From Lachnospiraceae bacterium (GTDB taxonomy: Bacteria; Bacillota; Clostridia; Lachnospirales; Lachnospiraceae), in the NCBI GenBank assembly GCA_016281555.1, contig JAEEIV010000067.1, forward strand, positions 1-64,000: a DNA stretch of 64,000 nt, given 5' to 3'. Made by a program: the position numbers and the translations under genes. How positions within the stretch are numbered: the first letter of the stretch is position 1; each line of letters begins with the position of its first letter. The notes under the pieces are model-generated. The model was not told where the DNA came from. It searched no databases and worked only from the letters and a program-made list of their open reading frames with translations. Positions 60,434 to 64,000 of the stretch are shown here, in pieces.

Positions 60434-61795
60434 TCAATAGATCATTTTAATGCCCGTCATCTTGCAGAAGGACTTCAGTTCTTCGACGAAGTTTCCGTAA
60501 GCGACGATGACGTGCTGACAGGAAACGTTCTCCGCAAATTCCTCGACCGTGCAGGAATCCGGGAAGACTTCGAGCGACGGAAGCTGCGGCGCGGGATCGT
60601 CCCAGCCGAACTCGTTCCACGCCGGCGGCTCCTTCGCCGTGCCGGTGTAGACGTGCATGAAATAGCGGCCGTCCTTGTAGTACAGACGCGCGCAGGTCAC
60701 GTAGCCGGTCTTCACTTTCGAGACGTTCAGAAGCGAAGAGTTCAAAAGACCGAACGCGGCCGGAAGGACCGTCACGTCGCCGGCCGTCGCGGCCTTCGGC
60801 ACGAAATCCGGAACGCCGATCAGCATGCTCTTCTCGAAGAATTCATAGTACTCGAGATAGGGCACGGTCTGGCCGGTCAGGTATTTCATGATGAGCTGCG
60901 TCACGGCGCCGAGCACGTCGTTTTCGGGGATCGTCAGGATGTTCGTATAGTGCTCCAGAAGCATGAAGACCATCGCCGGCGGGAAGCCTTCCAGCTTTTT
61001 CATGCCGTCGACGTCGATGAGCGTGATGGCCTCAAAGCCGCGCTCCCGGATCTTCTTCACGATCGCAAGCGCGTATTTCACGCCGCTCTCAATGACGCTG
61101 TCGTCACAGGCCTTCTTGAAGACCCAGTTTTCTTTCACGAAACGGATGCCTTCCGAAACGTCGGCGGGATCCAGCGTTTCGATGAGCTGCTTCATTTCCA
61201 GCATTTCGAACGGCTCGACTTCGACGCCGATCTGACCGCGCATGGAATTGCCCTCGAACTGCGTGCCGTAGAGCAGCATGTCGCGGTAGCCCATGGAACC
61301 GATCCTCGCATCGCGGAGGTTTGCCTTCGCGCGGGCGGCGGTGACGTAGGACGCGACCTTGTCGACCGGCAGTGGCTGATTCACGATGCTGTAGACGTAT
61401 TTAAAGGTGTAGTGCATGGCTTCCATCGCCGGACGGATGGCCGTCGTTCCGGCCTGGTCCGCGGTCGTGATGAGACGGCCGTTCTCGTACCAGCCCGCGA
61501 GTCCCCAGAGGACCATCGGAAGATGGCGGTAATGATCCAACACCTTGATGACCGCGTGCGTCGGCACCCAGCCGGCCACGGCCACGACGAGGCAGTAGAA
61601 ATCCTTGCCGGCCAGTTTCTCCAGCGCGCTGTCCGCGTACTTGTACTCCGGATCGTCAATGACGACGCCGGCGTCGATCAGGCCTTCCACCTTTTCGGAC
61701 AGGGCCTTCAGCGCTTCGTCGTGCTTCAGCTGCAGTCTCTCGAACGGCGTGTTGATCTCACCGAAACAAACAAAACCTACCTGATTCTTTTTCAT
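60434..61795 (-). CDS. L-fucose/L-arabinose isomerase family-like protein
   Basis: overall fucose-isomerase-like layout ('VGFVCFGEINTPFERLQ', 'WGLAGW', C-terminal 'CQHVIVAYGNFVEELKSFCKMTGIK'). Confidence 0.75.
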   Translation of the reverse strand: MKKNQVGFVCFGEINTPFERLQLKHDEALKALSEKVEGLIDAGVVIDDPEYKYADSALEKLAGKDFYCLVVAVAGWVPTHAVIKVLDHYRHLPMVLWGLAGWYENGRLITTADQAGTTAIRPAMEAMHYTFKYVYSIVNQPLPVDKVASYVTAARAKANLRDARIGSMGYRDMLLYGTQFEGNSMRGQIGVEVEPFEMLEMKQLIETLDPADVSEGIRFVKENWVFKKACDDSVIESGVKYALAIVKKIRERGFEAITLIDVDGMKKLEGFPPAMVFMLLEHYTNILTIPENDVLGAVTQLIMKYLTGQTVPYLEYYEFFEKSMLIGVPDFVPKAATAGDVTVLPAAFGLLNSSLLNVSKVKTGYVTCARLYYKDGRYFMHVYTGTAKEPPAWNEFGWDDPAPQLPSLEVFPDSCTVEEFAENVSCQHVIVAYGNFVEELKSFCKMTGIKMIY

Positions 61796-61849
61796 GGGAC
61801 AATCTCCTTTATTTTTGGTTGATTATTGTACGAATTCCGTTTTTCCGTC

Positions 61850-62470
61850 TCACTTCGTGATCTCATCGGTGAGACCGTGGCCGTTCAGGCGTTCTCCGAC
61901 GGCACCGCCCGGGTGGACGACGGCGAACTGTTCCGCCTGATAGTCCGTTTCTTCAATGATGGCCGCCTGCAGTGCATGGAAGATCATGCAGAGAGCGGTG
62001 GTGCTGGTGGTGCCCTGCATATTGTATTTGTCGGTCTCGCGGTTCACGTGCTGTTTCAAGACGACGTCCGCGGCTTCGGCAAGCGGGGATTCCAGATTTT
62101 CCGTCACGGCAATGATTTTCACGCCCTTCGTCTTGCAGATATCGACGATCGGGAAGAGTTCTTTCGTCTTTCCGCCGCGGGAAGCGAAGATCATCACGTC
62201 GCCTTTCTGCAGGAAGCCCGTTGCGCCGTGTACGGCTTCGGCGGGAGAGATGAAGCGGGAAGGCCGCTCGATGCAGCAGAGCAGGTGTGCCATGTGCTGG
62301 CAGATGATGCCGGAATGACCGCAGCCCGAGGTGCCGATCCGCTCCGCGCCGATCAGGAGTTCCACGGCTTTCGAGAAAGCAGCTTCGTTAAAGTAGTCCT
62401 TCATTTCACGGATGCATTCGGCTTCGATGTCGTAGGCCTGTCTGGCGGCCTGGATCGCTTTTTCGTTCAT
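61850..62470 (-). CDS. SIS-domain sugar-phosphate isomerase (KdsD/GutQ-like, no CBS domains)
   Basis: 'RIGTSGCGHSGIICQHMAHLLCCI', 'VMIFASRGGKTKELFPIVDICKTKGVKIIAVTE', 'VVHPGGAVGERL'. Confidence 0.87.
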   Translation of the reverse strand: MNEKAIQAARQAYDIEAECIREMKDYFNEAAFSKAVELLIGAERIGTSGCGHSGIICQHMAHLLCCIERPSRFISPAEAVHGATGFLQKGDVMIFASRGGKTKELFPIVDICKTKGVKIIAVTENLESPLAEAADVVLKQHVNRETDKYNMQGTTSTTALCMIFHALQAAIIEETDYQAEQFAVVHPGGAVGERLNGHGLTDEITK

Positions 62471-62532
62471 AAATAAAGAAACCTCCGGGAATGGATTGGG
62501 GCGGTTAAGGAGGACGTCCGAAACCGACTATC

Positions 62533-62561
62533 ATTATAATTGACGAAGATAATAATGTCAA
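62533..62561 (-). promoter_or_regulatory. Promoter of SIS/isomerase/kinase operon
   Basis: minus strand TTGACA-N17-TATAAT. Confidence 0.8.
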
Positions 62562-62563
62562 TT
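62538..62563. promoter_or_regulatory. Inverted repeat overlapping the minus promoter
   Basis: AATTGAC-N12-GTCAATT. Confidence 0.45.
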
Positions 62564-62626
62564 TTATTTACTTCGATTTCAGCCTTTTTACATTATAAAA
62601 CTGAGAATGGAACGGCGATTTTTCAA

Positions 62627-62655
62627 TTGACGAACGGGAGCGGGATTGGTATAAT
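62627..62655 (+). promoter_or_regulatory. Promoter of TIM-like/YjbQ operon
   Basis: TTGACG-N17-TATAAT. Confidence 0.8.
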
Positions 62656-62722
62656 GAAATACAAAGGTCAAAGGGGGGTATTCTGTCCTTTTGAACCCAT
62701 TATAACGATTTGGAGGCTGTTT

Positions 62723-63427
62723 ATGTCGAACTGCAAGATCAAGGCACCGTTTTTTGAAATCGGTCCGAAGTCTTATCTCTACGGAGACGAGATCCTGGAA
62801 CTCGCGAAAGCGGCGGACGAAGCCAGCGAAAAATACGATGTGGACATCATTTTCACCTGCCCCATCGTGGACATCCGGAGAGTGAAGGAGAATACGAAAC
62901 GGATCCACGTCTTCGCACCGCATATGGATCCTCTGTATCCGGGACGCGGACTGGCGGACATCCTTCCGGAGTCGCTCGTGGCGGCCGGTGCGGAAGGCGT
63001 GATGCTGAACCACTGCGAAAAACCCCTGGACAGAGAAACCCTGGAAAAGACCATGCGGAGGGCCGATGAAGTCGGCCTGACGACGATCGTCTGCGCGGAT
63101 TCCCTGAAAGACGCGAGAGAGATCGCTGCGCTCAATGCGGACATCATCGTTGCGGAACCTTCCGAACTGATCGGACTCGGCGTCAGCGTCGGACCGGAAT
63201 ACGTCGAGGCGGCGACGAAGGCCGTCAAGGACGTGGCGCCGAAGACCCTGGTGCTGACCGCGGCGGGCATTGCCGGCGGAAAGGACGTTTACAATACGAT
63301 CAAGGCCGGCGCCGATGCGACCGGTTCTTCTTCGGGCGTGGCGAAGGCGAAGGACCGTCCGGCCATGATCGACGAAATGATCTCGGCACTTCGGAAGGCC
63401 TGGGACGAAAGAAAGAAGAAAAAATAA
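62723..63427 (+). CDS. Triose-phosphate isomerase family protein (archaeal-like/noncanonical)
   Basis: 'GVMLNHCEKPLDRETLEKTMRRADEVGLTTIVCADSL', 'IIVAEPSELIGLGVSVGPEYVEA', phosphate-loop-like 'GADATGSSSGVAKAKD'; SD ggagg before ATG 62723. Confidence 0.85.
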   Translation: MSNCKIKAPFFEIGPKSYLYGDEILELAKAADEASEKYDVDIIFTCPIVDIRRVKENTKRIHVFAPHMDPLYPGRGLADILPESLVAAGAEGVMLNHCEKPLDRETLEKTMRRADEVGLTTIVCADSLKDAREIAALNADIIVAEPSELIGLGVSVGPEYVEAATKAVKDVAPKTLVLTAAGIAGGKDVYNTIKAGADATGSSSGVAKAKDRPAMIDEMISALRKAWDERKKKK

Positions 63428-63459
63428 AACACAAACATATTTTGTTGGAGGAAAAGAGA

Positions 63460-64000
63460 ATGGAAGTCAAAGTTTACCAGAAAGAGCTTGAACTGCAGTC
63501 CAGAGGCTGGATCCCGACGTTTCATGACGTCTCGAAAGAGATCCGTGAGATCGTGAAGGCCTCCGGCGTGAAGAACGGCACCGTCTGCGTCGCTTCTCAT
63601 CACACCACCTGCTCGGTCATGGTTCAGGAATGCTCTCACGACATCGATTCGTTCGATCTGGAGTTTCTGCAGCACGACCTGCTCGACATCATGCGGAAAC
63701 TGGTCCCCGATTTCAGGGAAGAGCATCAGTACCGTCATCCCGGCCCGATCCATGCGCAGTTCGGCCGCTATGTGAACGAGCCCGGCGATTTCACGTCCAT
63801 GAATACCGACGGCCACCTGCGTTCCGTGTTCTTCGGCCGGAGCGAGACGATGACCATCAAGGACGGCGAACTGGACGGCGGCGAATTCGCTCACGTCTAC
63901 TTCATTGACTGGGATCAGGTCAGAGCCCGTCACCGTCAGCTGAACGTGACCGTCATCGGCACGCCGGAAGCATTGCCGGAAGACCGGAAGTGGAATAACG
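63460..64000 (+). CDS. YjbQ/UPF0047 family protein (truncated by window end)
   Basis: read directly: MEVKVYQKELELQSRGWIPTFHDVSKEIREIV...SHHTTCSVMVQE...NTDGHLRSVFFGRSETMTIKDGELDGGE...; SD ggagg; open at the right edge. Confidence 0.85.
   Translation, partial: MEVKVYQKELELQSRGWIPTFHDVSKEIREIVKASGVKNGTVCVASHHTTCSVMVQECSHDIDSFDLEFLQHDLLDIMRKLVPDFREEHQYRHPGPIHAQFGRYVNEPGDFTSMNTDGHLRSVFFGRSETMTIKDGELDGGEFAHVYFIDWDQVRARHRQLNVTVIGTPEALPEDRKWNN

Noticed and set aside
60512-61822. 436-aa plus-strand ORF opposite the isomerase gene
   Set aside because: Antisense shadow ORF with Arg/His/Asp/Val-biased translation and no domain signature.

Overview
This 64-kb window looks like a mostly core, gene-dense chromosomal segment of a moderately GC-rich Bacillota/Clostridia-type bacterium. 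The taxonomic call is inferred from gene content and sequence style. No CRISPR array, prophage, transposase or rRNA was seen. Core genes in order: mutS (5'-truncated by the window edge), mutL, glnS, mscL, an acetyltransferase, class III fbp, a clpC/clpE-like unfoldase gene, radA, tRNA-Glu(CUC), rpsT, der, plsY, rpmE, prmC, prfA, an mgsA-like gene, an ABC-F gene, rex, nadK, lepA, hemW, a class A PBP, queT, yigZ, typA, a two-component system, ung and uppP. From about 47.4 kb the content becomes more accessory: a radical SAM/SPASM protein, a G1P-dehydrogenase/HAD fusion, a CotH-like lipoprotein, GH42, GH13 and GH3 enzymes, and a sugar-isomerase/kinase cluster divergent from a TIM-like/YjbQ pair. 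The observations most worth following up are: (1) an XRE-type HTH domain fused to class III fructose-1,6-bisphosphatase, with a candidate palindromic operator upstream; (2) a McsA/ClpE-like zinc finger fused to a ClpC-type AAA+ unfoldase, encoded 2 nt after a membrane protein with CxxC knuckles and a repeated (phi)DFE motif in an acidic tail; (3) a preQ1-I-like riboswitch before queT with mutually exclusive anti-sequestor and SD-sequestor helices; (4) a Rex operator-like site covering the rex -35 box, with rex overlapping nadK; (5) a G1P dehydrogenase-HAD phosphatase fusion; (6) an orphan SPASM radical SAM protein translationally overlapped with an unlisted 56-aa single-TM ORF; (7) a candidate sugar catabolic system at 58.9-64 kb. 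All homology calls are from motif recognition by eye; no database search was run.
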